Part shown: positions 47,259 through 55,355 of the stretch, piece after piece
How the letters are laid out: every line of letters begins with the position of its first letter
Position numbering within the stretch: position 1 is the first letter of the stretch
From: Fluviicoccus sp.
Lineage (GTDB): Bacteria; Pseudomonadota; Gammaproteobacteria; Pseudomonadales; Moraxellaceae
Assembly: GCF_030646115.1 (NCBI RefSeq)
Contig: NZ_JAUSMX010000012.1
Location: forward strand, 122,686-186,685
Direction of reading: 5' to 3'
Length of the DNA: 64,000 bases
Translations under genes and position numbers: made by a program
The notes under the pieces: model-generated
Databases searched by the model: none
The model's input: only the letters and a program-made list of their open reading frames with translations
Told to the model about the DNA's origin: nothing

Positions 47259-48128
47259 ATGAAGCAGCCCTCTTATTCCCGCCAGCGCATCCTGTCCTCC
47301 AGCCTGATGCTGGCCATGGCCGCCATTGGCGGCCAGGCGGTCGCCGAGCCGGTGACCCAACCCCAATCCCAAACCGCTCAGGAAGTTACGGATGCGCGCC
47401 AGGAGGCCCAAATCTGGACCACCTTCGCCCTCAGCCCTTATTTGCGCGCCAATGACCTCAAGGTCTATGTCTACAAGGGCAAGGCCACACTGACCGGCAA
47501 GGTGGATGAAGACGTGAACAAGGAACTGGCGAAGCAGATTGCCCTGGGTGTCAGCGGCATCAATGATGTGGACAACCAGATCGTGGTCGATGCCGACTAC
47601 GTGCCGCCGGCGCGCCCCGCCGAGCGCGGTTTTGGGGATAAGGTGGACGATGCGTCGATTACCGCCGCCGTCAAATCCAAACTGCTGTGGAGCAAGCATG
47701 CCGAAGGTTTGGCGTCCCACGTGGAAACCAAGTCCGGGCAGGTGACTCTTCAGGGGACGGCATCCAGCGCCGCCGCCCGCGATCTGGCCGGCCGGCTGGC
47801 GTGGAATACGCGCGGGGTGGTGACGGTGGATAACCAGCTGGTGGTGCAGTCCGACAAACCGTCGGTAGCCGATAACGCCAAAAGCACGGCCAAAGAGGCC
47901 GGACGGGGCATTAACGACGGCTGGATCACCGCCAAGGTCAGGTCCACCTACCTCTATTCCAACCACGTGGACGGGTCCGGCATCAAGGTCAGCACCAGCC
48001 AGGGTGTGGTGACGCTGACCGGTAAAGTCACCAGCAACGCCGAGCGCTCACTGGCCATTGAACTGGCCAAGAACCTGCGCGGCGTGAAGCGTGTTGAAGC
48101 GAAGGGCCTGCGCTTCAGCGCCTATTGA
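47259..48128 (+). CDS. Periplasmic protein with three BON domains (OsmY-like)
   Basis: The 289-residue protein has a signal peptide (ending GGQAVAEP) and three BON domains. The first has LKVYVYKGKATLTGKVDEDV, the second HVETKSGQVTLQGTASSAA and the third IKVSTSQGVVTLTGKVTSNA. BON domains bind membranes; OsmY is an osmotic-stress periplasmic protein. AAGGAAG lies 5 bp before the ATG at 47259. Its upstream motif links it to the CsbD unit. Confidence 0.9.
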   Translation: MKQPSYSRQRILSSSLMLAMAAIGGQAVAEPVTQPQSQTAQEVTDARQEAQIWTTFALSPYLRANDLKVYVYKGKATLTGKVDEDVNKELAKQIALGVSGINDVDNQIVVDADYVPPARPAERGFGDKVDDASITAAVKSKLLWSKHAEGLASHVETKSGQVTLQGTASSAAARDLAGRLAWNTRGVVTVDNQLVVQSDKPSVADNAKSTAKEAGRGINDGWITAKVRSTYLYSNHVDGSGIKVSTSQGVVTLTGKVTSNAERSLAIELAKNLRGVKRVEAKGLRFSAY

Positions 48129-48197
48129 TACCCGCCGGTGCGGGTCTTGAACGGCTTGCACCGGTCGAAATTTTCTATACCCGATGGGAGCAACACC

Positions 48198-48599
48198 ATG
48201 AACATGTACATGATGAAATCCGCGGCGGCGATGGCAATGGTTGGCATGCTGACGGTCAGCCTGCCGGTTCAGGCCGCGCTGATGGATACCGAAACCGTGA
48301 TTGAACAGACCGTGCAAAGCGCCGCCTCGGTGCAGCAACGCCTGGATGTCAGCACCTTCCTGACGCGCGCCGATGTGCAGCAGCAGATGCAGACGCTGGG
48401 CGTCAGCCCGCAACAGGCCATGGAACGGGTCGCCGCATTGTCGGATAGCGAAATCGCCAAATTGCACGCCGACCTGCCGGATGCAGCCGCCGGGGGTGAC
48501 ATTTTCGGGGTCTTGATCTTCGTCTTTGTCGTACTGCTGATTACGGATATCCTGGGCCTGACCAAGGTATTTCCCTTCACCCGCTCCATGCACCGCTAG
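48198..48599 (+). CDS. PA2779-family protein
   Basis: The 133-residue protein has a signal peptide (ending VQAAL). A helical domain follows with LTRADVQQQMQTLGVSPQQAMERVAALSDSEI, then an Ala/Gly hinge and a C-terminal membrane helix IFGVLIFVFVVLLITDILGLTK. It matches the uncharacterised PA2779 family, which is typically encoded next to a PA2778-type peptidase, as here. Confidence 0.85.
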   Translation: MNMYMMKSAAAMAMVGMLTVSLPVQAALMDTETVIEQTVQSAASVQQRLDVSTFLTRADVQQQMQTLGVSPQQAMERVAALSDSEIAKLHADLPDAAAGGDIFGVLIFVFVVLLITDILGLTKVFPFTRSMHR

Positions 48600-48644
48600 T
48601 CCCTGCGGGCGGCCGGGCTTGCGCCTGTCCGCCAGGTAATTGTT

Positions 48645-49580
48645 ATGTCCGCTTTCTGGAAATGTCTGCTGTTGTGTGTGTTGCTGTCCGGTTGCACGGC
48701 GCCGCAAACCCGGCAATGGCTGGCTGACCGGGCGGCGGGCGCCCCGTCGCGGCAATTGGCGGTTCCGTTTTATCCGCAGGAAATTCATCAATGCGGACCG
48801 GCCGCCCTGGCCGGTATGTTGCAGTTCAGCGGCATGGCGGTGACCCCGGCCACGCTGACCCCCCAAATTTATACACCCGGCCGCCGTGGCAGCCTGGCGC
48901 TGGAGCTGGTGGCCGGTGTGCGCCGCCATCAACGTCTTCCCTATCTGCTGCCCGGCCGTCTGGACGCCCTGATCCAGGCCGTGAACCATGGCCAACCGGT
49001 GCTGGTGTTGCAGAACAACGGGCTGGCTGTGTATCCCCTCTGGCATTTTGCCGTTGTCACCGGTGTGGATGTTTCCCGCCATGAGCTGGTGCTGAATTCC
49101 GGCCGCACCGAAGCCATGCGCGTGGACTTTTCGACCTTTGAGCGCACTTGGGCGCGCGGCGGCTATTGGGCGCTGCTGGTGCTGGACCCCGCCACCCTGC
49201 CGGACTGGTTGGAGGCCGGGCGGGCGCTGCCGCAACTGGCGGCGCTGGAGAAATACGGTTCTGCCGATGCCGCATTGCCGGGGTACCGGCGGGCGGTGGC
49301 GTTGTGGCCGCAAAATCCGCTGGCCTGGTTGGGATTGGCCAATGCGGCGGTGCGCTTGCAGCGTCCTGCCGAGGCCGAACCGGCGTTCCGGCAACTGGTG
49401 GCGGCATTTCCCGACTTTGCCCCCGGTTTCAACAACTATGCGGATTTCCTGAAACAGCAGGGGCGGGCGGCGGAAGCGCTGCCGCTGGCGCAGCGCGCGG
49501 TGGCGTTGCAGGACGCGGATCTGACCCGGCAGACCCTGCATGAAGTGGAAGCGGTACTGGCCGAAGGCTCAGGCCGTTAG
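48645..49580 (+). CDS. PA2778-family cysteine peptidase (C39-like) with TPR tail
   Basis: The 311-residue protein has a lipoprotein signal (LLCVLLSGC). Its papain/C39-like domain has the nucleophile in EIHQCGPAALAGMLQFSG and the His in YPLWHFAVVTGVD. The C-terminal tetratricopeptide region has ALWPQNPLAWLGLANAAVRL and GFNNYADFLKQQG. It is the usual partner of PA2779-type proteins. Peptidase activity is likely, but the substrate is unknown. It starts 45 bp after its partner gene. Confidence 0.88.
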   Translation: MSAFWKCLLLCVLLSGCTAPQTRQWLADRAAGAPSRQLAVPFYPQEIHQCGPAALAGMLQFSGMAVTPATLTPQIYTPGRRGSLALELVAGVRRHQRLPYLLPGRLDALIQAVNHGQPVLVLQNNGLAVYPLWHFAVVTGVDVSRHELVLNSGRTEAMRVDFSTFERTWARGGYWALLVLDPATLPDWLEAGRALPQLAALEKYGSADAALPGYRRAVALWPQNPLAWLGLANAAVRLQRPAEAEPAFRQLVAAFPDFAPGFNNYADFLKQQGRAAEALPLAQRAVALQDADLTRQTLHEVEAVLAEGSGR

Positions 49581-49616
49581 TCCGGGCCGGGTTAAGCCTC
49601 CCGGCCGCCGTCTTCT

Positions 49617-50558
49617 TCAACCCGCATAACGCTTTCGCCACTTTCCCCAGTTCCGTTCCCGGTCCTGTTCCCGATAGGCCCGCAATTCATCCAGTTGCCG
49701 GTAGATGGCTGCCGCCACCTTTTCCCGCATCGCCCACAACTGCGATTCGTCGGTCACATCGATCCCGACCGTGGAAATTCGTTCTCCGAAGCTGAAATAC
49801 AGCGCCTGCGGCCGGGGCGCCAGCGTGGGGCCCAGCCCGCGAACCAGCGGCGGCACCGCCTCGCCATCGCGGAACAGATGCGGAACCCCCAGCACCTTCA
49901 GCGCCTTCTGTACCGGACGGCTATGCCGGAAATCATCGCCGTCGGCGAGGATGGTATAGCACTCGTCCGCGCCCAGTGAGGCGAAGGGAATGATGTCGTA
50001 GCCGTGCTTGGCCGCCTGCCGCACAAAGCCCAGCCGTTTTTTCCAGACCAGGGTGTAATTTTCATCCTTGTGATGCCACACCTCGCGCGCACCGCCGGGA
50101 TAGACCAGCACGGATTCCCCGGCCTCCATCAGCTTGTCGCAGTTTTCCGGATTGGCCGGGACGACCCCGATCTTCAGCAGGAACTGTTTCCAGCCCGGAT
50201 AGTCAAAATGGCCGCGATCGCCCAGCGGCCGCAGGTAGAGGCCGCGTTCATGGATCAGGTGTTCCATGAGCAAGGGCACATCCAGCAGGGCATAGAGGGT
50301 GTGGTTGCCGACGTACAGTGCCGGGCTGGAGGTATCCAGTTGCTCCATGCCCAGGAAGGTGGGGCGGAAGTAAGTCCGGGGGCCGGTCGTGGCCAGATGC
50401 TGGGCGATGGATGGCCAGGGTTTGAAGTCGTGGATGATGTCCGGTTCCGGCGCGGCCTCGCGGGCATGGCGTCGTTTCCGCATGGCGACCACCATACCGG
50501 CGGTGGCTGCGGCCGCCGCCGCAGCGGCTGTGAGTTTCATGGGGCTTAGCCGGATCAT
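49617..50558 (-). CDS. Membrane-associated lysophospholipid/glycerol acyltransferase
   Basis: The 313-residue protein has an N-terminal hydrophobic Ala-rich anchor (LTAAAAAAAATAGMVVA). The acyltransferase motifs are VGNHTLYALLDVP (NHx4D-like) and VLVYPGGAREVWHHKDENYTL, as in the DGAT2/TMEM68-like branch of PlsC relatives. It transfers an acyl chain to a glycerol- or sterol-type acceptor. The ATG at 50558 has AGGAG upstream and is preferred over the longer reading. Confidence 0.85.
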   Translation of the reverse strand: MIRLSPMKLTAAAAAAAATAGMVVAMRKRRHAREAAPEPDIIHDFKPWPSIAQHLATTGPRTYFRPTFLGMEQLDTSSPALYVGNHTLYALLDVPLLMEHLIHERGLYLRPLGDRGHFDYPGWKQFLLKIGVVPANPENCDKLMEAGESVLVYPGGAREVWHHKDENYTLVWKKRLGFVRQAAKHGYDIIPFASLGADECYTILADGDDFRHSRPVQKALKVLGVPHLFRDGEAVPPLVRGLGPTLAPRPQALYFSFGERISTVGIDVTDESQLWAMREKVAAAIYRQLDELRAYREQDRERNWGKWRKRYAG

Positions 50559-50775
50559 GACCGGGTTCTCCTGTGTGCTGCTGCCTGACAGGGTGGGGAG
50601 CAGGGATGGGTTTAACCATACACGGGATATGGGAATTATCAAGGTTTCAGATGGGGGGAGGCGCTAACAAGCGGGTGGCTTTCCGGCGTTCCGCCACGCG
50701 CGGTCATCGGCACTTTGCCCGGCGAGTTCCCTGTGCCAGACTGCAAGTCCCGAAGCCTTTTTCCCGGAGCCGTCC

Positions 50776-51225
50776 ATGCCTTTCACCCTGCCCCCGCGTG
50801 ACACCTGGATTGACCATACCAGCGATATCCGCACCGATATCGATGCCCTTTATGCCTTGCTGTCCGACATTGACCGCTGGCCGGACTGGACTCCCGGCCT
50901 GCGCGCCATTGTGCGGCGGCGGCAGGGGGTTGCCACTCCCGGGGATGCGTTCCTGATGGTGCTGGAGGCGCCGGTGATCCGGGCGTTGGCGTTGCCCTGC
51001 ACGGTGTACCGGAATGAGCCAAATTATCTGGAGTGGGGTGGCGGGGCGTTGGGGTCGGTGATCCGGCATTCGCTGGAGTTGACGGTGATCGATGCCAATA
51101 CCACGCGTCTGCGGCATGTGGAGTATGCGACCGGTCTGCTGGCGGTGATGACGCGGCCGGTGGCGCGGTTTGCGCGCGGGCATGATTTGCGGTGGTCGGA
51201 GGCGATTGAGGGGAGGTTTCGGTGA
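50776..51225 (+). CDS. SRPBCC family protein
   Basis: The 149-residue protein has the SRPBCC/polyketide-cyclase-like fold: the signature IDALYALLSDIDRWPDWTPG near the N-terminus and a long C-terminal helix RPVARFARGHDLRWSEAIEGR. Such proteins bind hydrophobic ligands or act as cyclases and hydrolases. It has no operon partner. Confidence 0.82.
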   Translation: MPFTLPPRDTWIDHTSDIRTDIDALYALLSDIDRWPDWTPGLRAIVRRRQGVATPGDAFLMVLEAPVIRALALPCTVYRNEPNYLEWGGGALGSVIRHSLELTVIDANTTRLRHVEYATGLLAVMTRPVARFARGHDLRWSEAIEGRFR

Positions 51226-51307
51226 GGTGGTTGATTGTGGGGTGACGTCGGCTTCTTCCGATTTCTATTTCTTCGCGGCGGCGTAGGGCGTCCGCCTGCC
51301 GCGGGCC

Positions 51308-51333
51308 CTACTTTTGGTCTTGGCCAAAAGTAG
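51308..51333. terminator. Palindrome CTACTTTTGG / CCAAAAGTAG
   Basis: A perfect 10-bp stem with a 6-nt loop (TCTTGG), followed by GCAAAAGCC. It is a terminator-like or repeat-associated hairpin at the left border of the AT-richer island. No T tract follows. Confidence 0.5.
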
Positions 51334-51458
51334 GCAAAAGCCGTGTCCTTCGCCAAAACTCGCTCGCCGGGTGGGCGCTGCACCTCCGGCGGTATTTCGG
51401 GGCTTCGTTGGCGGGCGTGGGGGCTCGGACAGTTGGCTGCGGACGGCGGGGGCTGGCG

Positions 51459-51484
51459 GTTTATTGTGCTCTGACCCCCGGTTT
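51459..51484. repeat. Short dispersed repeat, family D, copy 1
   Basis: TTTATTGTGCTCTGACCCCC followed by GGTTTCC. The complement reads GGGGTCAGAGCACAATAAA. It lies just left of the first island gene. Confidence 0.75.
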
Positions 51485-51501
51485 CCGTCACCGGTTTCCT
51501 G

Positions 51502-51954
51502 TCATAAGTGCCGGCAGATGACGCGCAGCTTTGTTCCAAGAATCAGCTCTAGTTCCCGTTTGAATTTTTCATCCAACTTGCTGATTTTGGGGTTCATCAC
51601 ATCGATTGCAAAGCGACCAAATCCCTGAGGCCATTCATAATCAAGGTCATTTAGTGTTGATTCCTTTCCACAACAGGGCGCTGTGTAGGCAGCAACCTTG
51701 AAACCGTCTTCGTAATCTTCATCCATGCGGTCTTGCCACCATTCAAACGGGATATCAGCGCCGCATGATGGACAACAGATACGCCCGAAGTTGCTTCCGC
51801 AGTTGAAGAAAACCACCCTCTCAGAAACTTTGATCTCGATTTCATCCGCTGTAGGGGCAATCTCAGCTAACCGTTCACGCGCCTGTCGCTGATTTGCCGC
51901 ATCGGGAATAAACCGGGGGTGCTCCGGTACAAGTTCTATCCAGTTGTCGGACAT
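51502..51954 (-). CDS. Hypothetical zinc-ribbon-like protein
   Basis: The 150-residue protein has two possible metal-binding cysteine sets: NCGSNFGRICCPSCGADIPFEWW near residues 51-72 and APCCGKESTLNDLDYEWP near residue 92. The rest is helical and acidic. There is no signal peptide. GAGGAGG lies upstream of the ATG at 51954. I do not recognise the family; immunity-type or regulatory roles are possible given the neighbouring genes. Confidence 0.6.
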   Translation of the reverse strand: MSDNWIELVPEHPRFIPDAANQRQARERLAEIAPTADEIEIKVSERVVFFNCGSNFGRICCPSCGADIPFEWWQDRMDEDYEDGFKVAAYTAPCCGKESTLNDLDYEWPQGFGRFAIDVMNPKISKLDEKFKRELELILGTKLRVICRHL

Positions 51955-51975
51955 GCGGCCACCTCCTCAAGAAAC

Positions 51976-52000
51976 GGTTTATTGTGCTCTGACCCCCGGT
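51976..52000. repeat. Short dispersed repeat, family D, copy 2
   Basis: GGTTTATTGTGCTCTGACCC followed by CCGGT, nearly identical to copy 1 and in the same orientation. It lies between the zinc-ribbon-like gene and higA. Confidence 0.75.
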
Positions 52001-52006
52001 TGCCTC

Positions 52007-52315
52007 TCAAGCCGCCTCCGTCTCCCTTGGCTTCACCTGCTCTGCAATCCTCTCCCCAGCCTCCAATTCCGCCACGCGCAGGTCATACGCGCTTTGCAGG
52101 TTCAACCAGCTGATCGCATCCGTGCCGAAGTAGCGGGCAAGCCGAAGGGCGGTGTCGCCGGTGATGCCGCGCCGCTCCCGGACAAATTCATTGATGCGGG
52201 CCGCTGTAACACCCAAGGCGTTGGCCAGGGCATTGGCGCTCAGGTTCAGGGGCTTCATGTACTCCTCGCGGAGTACCTCGCCGGGGTGAACGGGGCGCAT
52301 GCCGTTGGTGAACAT
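52007..52315 (-). CDS. higA: HigA-type antitoxin (XRE family)
   Basis: The 102-residue protein has MRPVHPGEVLREEYMKPL and the XRE helix-turn-helix LNLSANALANALGVTAARINEFVRERRGITGDTALRLARYFG, diagnostic of the HigA addiction-module family. GGAG lies 8 bp before the ATG. HigA normally follows higB and represses the operon. Here only a 14-codon scar of higB remains upstream, so this is an orphan antitoxin. Confidence 0.92.
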   Translation of the reverse strand: MFTNGMRPVHPGEVLREEYMKPLNLSANALANALGVTAARINEFVRERRGITGDTALRLARYFGTDAISWLNLQSAYDLRVAELEAGERIAEQVKPRETEAA

Positions 52316-52339
52316 GGCGGTTTCTCCATTGGGTCGTGG

Positions 52340-52384
52340 TTAGTGGTAGTCCACGATTTCTACATTTTTCGGCCCATCGGTGGT
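52340..52384 (-). pseudogene. higB: 3' remnant of higB toxin gene
   Basis: On the minus strand, 14 codons read TTDGPKNVEIVDYH and then TAA. The ending VEIVDYH is the characteristic C-terminus of HigB/RelE-type 'killer' toxins. The stop lies 24 bp before the higA ATG, the expected higB-higA spacing. A TGA precedes the remnant at 52385-52387, and a family D repeat copy starts 12 bp beyond. The toxin body is missing. Confidence 0.7.
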
Positions 52385-52396
52385 TCATAGGAAGTG

Positions 52397-52425
52397 GCGT
52401 TTATTTTGCCCTAGCCCCGGTTTCC
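52397..52425. repeat. Short dispersed repeat, family D, copy 3 (diverged)
   Basis: GTTTATTTTGCCCTAGCCCC followed by GGTTTCC matches copies 1 and 2 with several substitutions. It sits at the deletion end of higB and just before the SseB-like gene stop codon. Confidence 0.6.
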
Positions 52426-52426
52426 A

Positions 52427-52867
52427 TTAGGCTGTGGCTTGCGCGAGAATGTATGCAACTCGCTGCTTATCAAGAGCAACCCAAGATGTTTGACCCTGCA
52501 AGAAGGCGCCTCTGACGTCCTCAATCTTCATGACCATATTCAGAAAACCAAGCCATGGCATACCGACGTAGCCACCAGCCACAAGTTGACTGATGGCCTG
52601 TGTGGCCGCTGGGGCCCATGCACCGTTGCCTGGAAGCTCTACGGTTTTCAGGACCAATTGATCTTCAGTTCGAGTTACATAGGCCTCCCCCGGCTTTGCA
52701 GCCGACGGAACTGAACTTCTGACGACTGGCACGAAGACTTCACGATCTTTCAGGAGCAAATACAAGAGATGAAAATCGGCATCCCTTTGGTGCTCGGCCA
52801 CATCAAAGATTAGCTGCTCAATGTCTCGCTCATCATTCTTAGTCTTTCTTTTGAATATTGAGAACAC
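52427..52867 (-). CDS. SseB-like N-terminal-domain protein
   Basis: The 146-residue protein resembles the SseB N-terminal domain: FHLLYLLLKDREVFVPVVRS and MPWLGFLNMVMKIEDVRGAFLQGQTSWVALDKQRVAYIL. SseB-type domains are small alpha/beta modules of uncertain function, often found in secretion and immunity contexts. The start codon is a GTG at 52867 with AAGGAG 5 bp upstream. Confidence 0.6.
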   Translation of the reverse strand: MFSIFKRKTKNDERDIEQLIFDVAEHQRDADFHLLYLLLKDREVFVPVVRSSVPSAAKPGEAYVTRTEDQLVLKTVELPGNGAWAPAATQAISQLVAGGYVGMPWLGFLNMVMKIEDVRGAFLQGQTSWVALDKQRVAYILAQATA

Positions 52868-52954
52868 AGTTTCTCCTTAACCTATCGAATGAGTTTGAGA
52901 TGGGCGGCGGCATGATCCAACTTGAAGGTAGACCACTACACAGTCCAGAGTGAC

Positions 52955-53770
52955 TTACCTTCCAAAGGCTGCAGCCAAAATGAACCTTGAAGCTCCATAT
53001 ATATCATTGAGCTTCCTGTCACTCGATAGTACTCCGTCGAAGTATGTAGAGTAGGCCGCCAGATAGGAATCGACGACATCATTTCTCAGGCGCTCGGGTC
53101 TTGCGCCGCCAGCCCCTCCAACGCTTATCCACCATAGAGCTAGAACACAGTTACAAAGAGACGCTCTGAAGATATAGGTGTTCGTGAACTCATCACGTCG
53201 GGGAAACTTATGGACCATTGGATGTTGCTCCATAACATCAGCTGAAAGCTCCATGCAGAAATTCACGATCTTTACGGCCATGTCTTTCGAGAAGGCCACC
53301 CCAGATCGAAACGCCTTTAGGTCACTATTGGAAAACTGAGTCGCTATGCCCTCATAGGCTTCCGGCGACCCCCTTACACCCTCTAGCACGACTTCAAGCT
53401 GCTTCGCTGCATCTGCAGAGAGCCGTTCTAGCTCCCTGGTATATTGCCTGTCGCCGTTATGCGCCGCCTCGACCACGTGGTAGAACAAAGGAAGTTCAGC
53501 CGATTGGCGTTCATCTATCAGGCGACGCTGGAGCCCAGCCAGCCTTCCGGAGAGACCGCATACGGTCGCTATCTCCTTTAGGACTAAGGCCTGACCAGGA
53601 AATTCAGACAGCACCTTTGTTGCTCGGTATAACGCGTCAACTCCTCCCGAGTTGTACAACTCCATCGCCATGTAGTCTGTGAGCACCACACGATATGCAG
53701 GAGATCGTGAGAGAAAGGCCCGGAGGAGCTTCTCGTCTTGAATGAAGTTTGTGTCAGCGATCTTTTTCAT
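52955..53770 (-). CDS. PIN-like domain protein, probable
   Basis: The 271-residue protein begins MKKIADTNFIQDEKLLRAFL and ends with SSDRKLNDIYGASRFILAAA. The ADTNF start, LTDYMAMELY and late SSDRKLND acidic motifs resemble PIN-type nuclease domains, with a long helical insert in between. If correct it is a metal-dependent ribonuclease and could be a toxin. The start at 53770 is chosen because upstream codons run through a palindrome-rich, compositionally different region. No antitoxin gene is obvious beside it. Confidence 0.5.
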   Translation of the reverse strand: MKKIADTNFIQDEKLLRAFLSRSPAYRVVLTDYMAMELYNSGGVDALYRATKVLSEFPGQALVLKEIATVCGLSGRLAGLQRRLIDERQSAELPLFYHVVEAAHNGDRQYTRELERLSADAAKQLEVVLEGVRGSPEAYEGIATQFSNSDLKAFRSGVAFSKDMAVKIVNFCMELSADVMEQHPMVHKFPRRDEFTNTYIFRASLCNCVLALWWISVGGAGGARPERLRNDVVDSYLAAYSTYFDGVLSSDRKLNDIYGASRFILAAAFGR

Positions 53771-53870
53771 GCAGCAAAGCTGCCAAGGTAAGCCGGTCCG
53801 GAGCACCGAAGGTGCGGATGGCGCAAACATAGGCCATGAAAATGCCGAAGGCATGGCCATTGTTGGCGTC
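53771..53870. other. Cluster of mini-hairpins upstream of the PIN-like gene
   Basis: The cluster holds GCAGC-AAA-GCTGC (53771-53783), GCACC-GAA-GGTGC (53803-53815), ATGCC-GAA-GGCAT (53842-53854), and a larger imperfect palindrome from GGCGCAAACA at 53820 to TGTTGGCGTC at 53870 with a GGCCAT/ATGGCC inner stem. The large palindrome with bulges resembles an integron attC stem, but the expected core heptamers are poor. Confidence 0.5.
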
Positions 53871-53942
53871 CGATTGACCGCCCAGTCTGGCCGCATTCAA
53901 TGATGACTAAAGAGCTGTTAAGTTGGCTTGCGAAATAGAGCT

Positions 53943-54362
53943 TCACGATAGCTCCAAGCGCATTCTGGACTCCTTCGCCTCAGGCATTTGCAAGAACGCC
54001 CTCCAAGCACATAGTGCTCGGCGGTATTCGCTAAGGCTGAACCGACCAGCCGCTGGCTCTGGCTCTTCCTCAATTATGATTTCAACTTGCACACCATGAG
54101 GCCAGAATGTTATGCAGGTGTCATTGAAACCGAATTCCTCTGAAGATGAACTTCCATTGGCTACTGAGTCGAGGAGATGGATTATGGTGTCGCAGTCGAT
54201 AACCTCATGCGCCATCATCGAAAGAGCAGCACAAAGATAGCGAGAGTACCTTGCTTCCTCCTTCCCGTGAGCAACGGACATGCGATGCCATACATCACCC
54301 AATAGGGGATGTTTTCCACCTTGTTCACACCAAAACTCGATGGGTGTCAGATCGTCCGGCAT
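53943..54362 (-). CDS. Hypothetical protein downstream of ADP-ribosylglycohydrolase
   Basis: The 139-residue acidic protein starts MPDDLTPIEFWCEQGG (a TTG at 54377 is an alternative). It contains ALSMMAHEVIDCDTIIHLLD and FWPHGVQVEIIIEEEPEPAAGRFSLSEYRRALCAWRAFLQMPE. It has no signal peptide, membrane helix or recognised motif. It follows the ADP-ribosylglycohydrolase gene by 6-21 bp and is probably cotranscribed with it. The compact acidic character fits an immunity-type protein, but that is inference. Confidence 0.55.
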   Translation of the reverse strand: MPDDLTPIEFWCEQGGKHPLLGDVWHRMSVAHGKEEARYSRYLCAALSMMAHEVIDCDTIIHLLDSVANGSSSSEEFGFNDTCITFWPHGVQVEIIIEEEPEPAAGRFSLSEYRRALCAWRAFLQMPEAKESRMRLELS

Positions 54363-54383
54363 ATTCGTGTGGTCCAAAGTGAG

Positions 54384-55289
54384 TCAAGTCCCGCCTTTCG
54401 CATATAAGCGTCTTGCAAGAACCTCAATTTCCTGGCGCATTGCAAGCAACTCTGCCCATTCCGGGGGTATTGCAGAAGCACCGTAAAACGCACCGGCAAT
54501 CTGCCCGGTAATTGCTCCTGTGGTATCTGCATCATCACCGAGGTTCACGGCCGCCAATACTGCAGCCTCAAAGGATTCGGTGTTGAAAAAGCACCACAGT
54601 GCGGCCTCGAGTGACTGAACACAGTACCCGGAACCTACCAATGCAGAGTACGGCTTCTGAAGAAATGCCCCCTGAGCAAGCTGTCGCACCTTTGGTTGAA
54701 GCAGGGCATGCGCGGTTCCCGTCAGTAACTCATTCTTTGGTATGCCCGAAAGTGCTCGATGAATCAGCTGCGAGAAAAGCTGACAGCACTCAATTGCCTC
54801 GGCAGCACCATGCGTAGTCCTGGAACTATTTGCAGCCAAGAGAGCAAGAGTCTCTGGATTTTTGTATGCGAACAGCACAACGGGTGCGAGTCTCATCAAC
54901 GATCCATTGCCTGCACTAGCCGGATCTGGAGAACCCGCATATGGTTCTCCAGTGTTCTGAAACTTAATGAGCGCCGCCCGAACGGTATTCCCAATGTCGA
55001 AGCAGGACCCTGTAGAACTTAGATAGCCCCACTGCCACCAATTCAAATACCTCGCCATTTGATCTCTTGGATCGAAAGCAGACTTCTCCACCAGACTTTC
55101 TGCGAGACAGAGCGCCATGGACGTATCGTCAGTCCACTGGCCTGGATTCAGGTGAAACAGGCCTCCGCCAGTCATTCCAGTTACAGGCTTAAAACTACCG
55201 CGCGGAGAAAACTCCACGGTTGTTCCGACTGCGTCTCCACAGGCTAACCCCATCAGGGCTCCAACATATTTCTCTTCGAGTGAATTCAT
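54384..55289 (-). CDS. ADP-ribosylglycohydrolase family protein (DraG-like)
   Basis: The 301-residue all-helical enzyme has the three metal-site motifs of the family: GLACGDAVGTTVEF near residue 14, QWTDDTSMALCLAESL near residue 50, and NLGDDADTTGAITGQIAG near residue 249. These place the acidic ligands for two Mg ions. It should remove ADP-ribose from modified targets. It lies in an island of immunity-like genes with a small unknown gene directly downstream. It may counter an ADP-ribosylating toxin. Confidence 0.9.
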   Translation of the reverse strand: MNSLEEKYVGALMGLACGDAVGTTVEFSPRGSFKPVTGMTGGGLFHLNPGQWTDDTSMALCLAESLVEKSAFDPRDQMARYLNWWQWGYLSSTGSCFDIGNTVRAALIKFQNTGEPYAGSPDPASAGNGSLMRLAPVVLFAYKNPETLALLAANSSRTTHGAAEAIECCQLFSQLIHRALSGIPKNELLTGTAHALLQPKVRQLAQGAFLQKPYSALVGSGYCVQSLEAALWCFFNTESFEAAVLAAVNLGDDADTTGAITGQIAGAFYGASAIPPEWAELLAMRQEIEVLARRLYAKGGT

Positions 55290-55347
55290 GTGCCTACTTC
55301 TGCGCGAGCATCAGAGTCGGGGTATGTTCCCTGTTTCTCTTTGCTTT

Positions 55348-55354
55348 GTTGGGC
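55348..55354. other. Integron-core-like heptamer GTTGGGC after the SMI1/KNR4 gene
   Basis: GTTGGGC fits the attC core consensus GTTRRRY and lies directly after the stop codon of the minus-strand SMI1/KNR4 gene (read as TAACGCCCAAC on that strand). The opposite heptamer GCCCAAC lies 18 bp before that gene's start, as expected for a gene cassette. Confidence 0.4.
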
Positions 55355-55355
55355 G

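Noticed and set aside
47066..47455. 129-codon plus-strand reading upstream of the BON gene
   Set aside because: It overlaps the BON gene start in another frame, has no homology pattern and covers the shared 21-bp motif.
53771..53896. 42-residue N-terminal extension of the PIN-like protein
   Set aside because: The extension runs through palindromes, has a different composition and lacks a ribosome-binding site. The MKKIADTNF start fits a PIN domain better.
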